A stretch of DNA of 13,436 bases from the NCBI GenBank assembly GCA_036374435.1, contig DASUTU010000108.1:1-13436 (forward strand), written 5' to 3'. The translations under genes were made by a program, and so were the position numbers. The notes under the pieces were generated by a model that did not search any database, was not told the origin of the DNA, and saw only the letters and a list, made by a program, of their open reading frames with translations. This DNA comes from CALGFI01 sp036374435. Lineage in GTDB: Bacteria > Actinomycetota > UBA4738 > HRBIN12. This document shows positions 13,112 to 13,436 of this stretch, piece by piece. Every line of letters starts with the position of its first letter. Positions within the stretch are counted from its first letter, which is position 1.

Positions 13112-13436
13112 GTGAACGTCGAGATCTTCCCGGTTCGGGGGGTCCCCGACGTTCAGCCCGGCGACGACCTGGCTGCCCTGCTCGCGGATCGCCTGGCCGC
13201 GCTCGGGGTGCGGGACGGCGACATCGTGGCGGTCACGCAGAAGGTCGTGTCGAAGGCAGAGGGCCGGCTCGTGCCCGAAGAAGACCTGGGGCGCGCGGGG
13301 TGGGTGGAGCGCGAGAGCGTTCGGATCCTGGCCAGACGCGGCGACCTCGTCATCTCGCAGACCCGCCACGGGTTCGTCTGTGCGAACGCCGGCGTCGACG
13401 CCTCCAACGTCGAGGCCGGCCTCCTGACGCTCCTTC
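13112..13436 (+). CDS. fbiB: F420-0:gamma-L-glutamate ligase CofE/FbiB, 3' end cut by window edge
   Basis: I translated the frame from GTG 13112 to the edge: 108 residues, open throughout. VRGVPDVQPGDDL near the start, VTQKVVSKAEGR at about 43-54 and TRHGFVCANAGVDASNV near 85-101 are CofE hallmarks for nucleotide and metal binding. The enzyme adds glutamates to F420-0; actinobacterial FbiB often carries a C-terminal nitroreductase-like domain that reduces dehydro-F420-0, which cannot be checked here. GTG 13112 begins the conserved part, with GGAGAG upstream at a rather long spacing. The same frame is open back to GTG 13037 and GTG 13001 through the tandem repeat, so a low-complexity, Gly/Arg-rich extension of 25 or 37 residues is possible. 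The segment between AEGR and the conserved Arg-Gly-Asp is a little shorter than I recall for M. tuberculosis. Confidence 0.93.
   Translation, partial: MNVEIFPVRGVPDVQPGDDLAALLADRLAALGVRDGDIVAVTQKVVSKAEGRLVPEEDLGRAGWVERESVRILARRGDLVISQTRHGFVCANAGVDASNVEAGLLTLL

Noticed and set aside
13153..13407. Minus-strand frame opposite cofE
   Set aside because: The plus-strand frame shows CofE signatures; the minus frame is a Ser/Arg-rich shadow.

Overview
The window is very GC-rich, uses GTG starts often, and encodes a WhiB regulator, DUF3499, DUF5719 and a fused CofG/CofH (FbiC) protein. Together these point to an actinobacterium. Both F420 biosynthesis genes and WhiB are present, but some neighbours differ from the mycobacterial arrangement, so I favour a less-studied lineage such as Acidimicrobiia, Thermoleophilia or a relative. 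That placement is inference. From memory, the block matches the M. tuberculosis manB - DUF3499 - whiB2 - fbiA - fbiB neighbourhood (about Rv3256c-Rv3262). Here it is enlarged by envelope genes and has fbiC alongside.

Layout. Everything from 1 to 12033 lies on the minus strand, so transcription runs from right to left. (1) fbiC (12033-9460) makes the deazaflavin core of F420. (2) whiB (9272-9045) and a Lys/Ala-rich histone H1-like gene (9022-8657) form a short operon closed by a strong GC hairpin. (3) A 1020-residue membrane glycosyltransferase (8548-5486) overlaps a DUF5719 exported protein (5489-4119) by ATGA. (4) An L,D-transpeptidase (4062-3004) has its own good -35/-10 and a terminator hairpin. 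(5) DUF3499 (2913-2704) appears leaderless. (6) There follows a 62-residue zinc-ribbon protein (2543-2355). (7) manB (2257-890), a Trm112-like gene (893-705) and a phosphosugar isomerase (708 to beyond the left edge) are tightly coupled by GTGA overlaps. On the plus strand, cofD/fbiA (12063-13004) starts only 29 bp from the fbiC start, and a partial cofE/fbiB (13112 onward) runs off the right edge.

How the genes fit together. The left part supplies activated mannose (isomerase and phosphomannomutase). The middle part holds envelope glycosylation and peptidoglycan cross-linking candidates. The whiB/H1 pair would act on regulation and the nucleoid, and the right part makes coenzyme F420. A regulatory thread links two units: the palindrome ATCACA-N4-TGTGAT lies just upstream of both whiB and DUF3499, in each case overlapping or between recognisable promoter elements. 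A second palindrome sits between fbiC and cofD and could place two back-to-back -10 elements. A three-copy 36-37 bp tandem repeat between cofD and cofE copies the cofD stop region and stays open in the cofE frame. That makes the true cofE start uncertain.

No tRNA, rRNA, CRISPR array, insertion sequence or phage gene was seen. No gene-free stretch exceeds 300 bases; the longest are 9273-9459 and 2544-2703, and both hold regulatory or hairpin structures described below.
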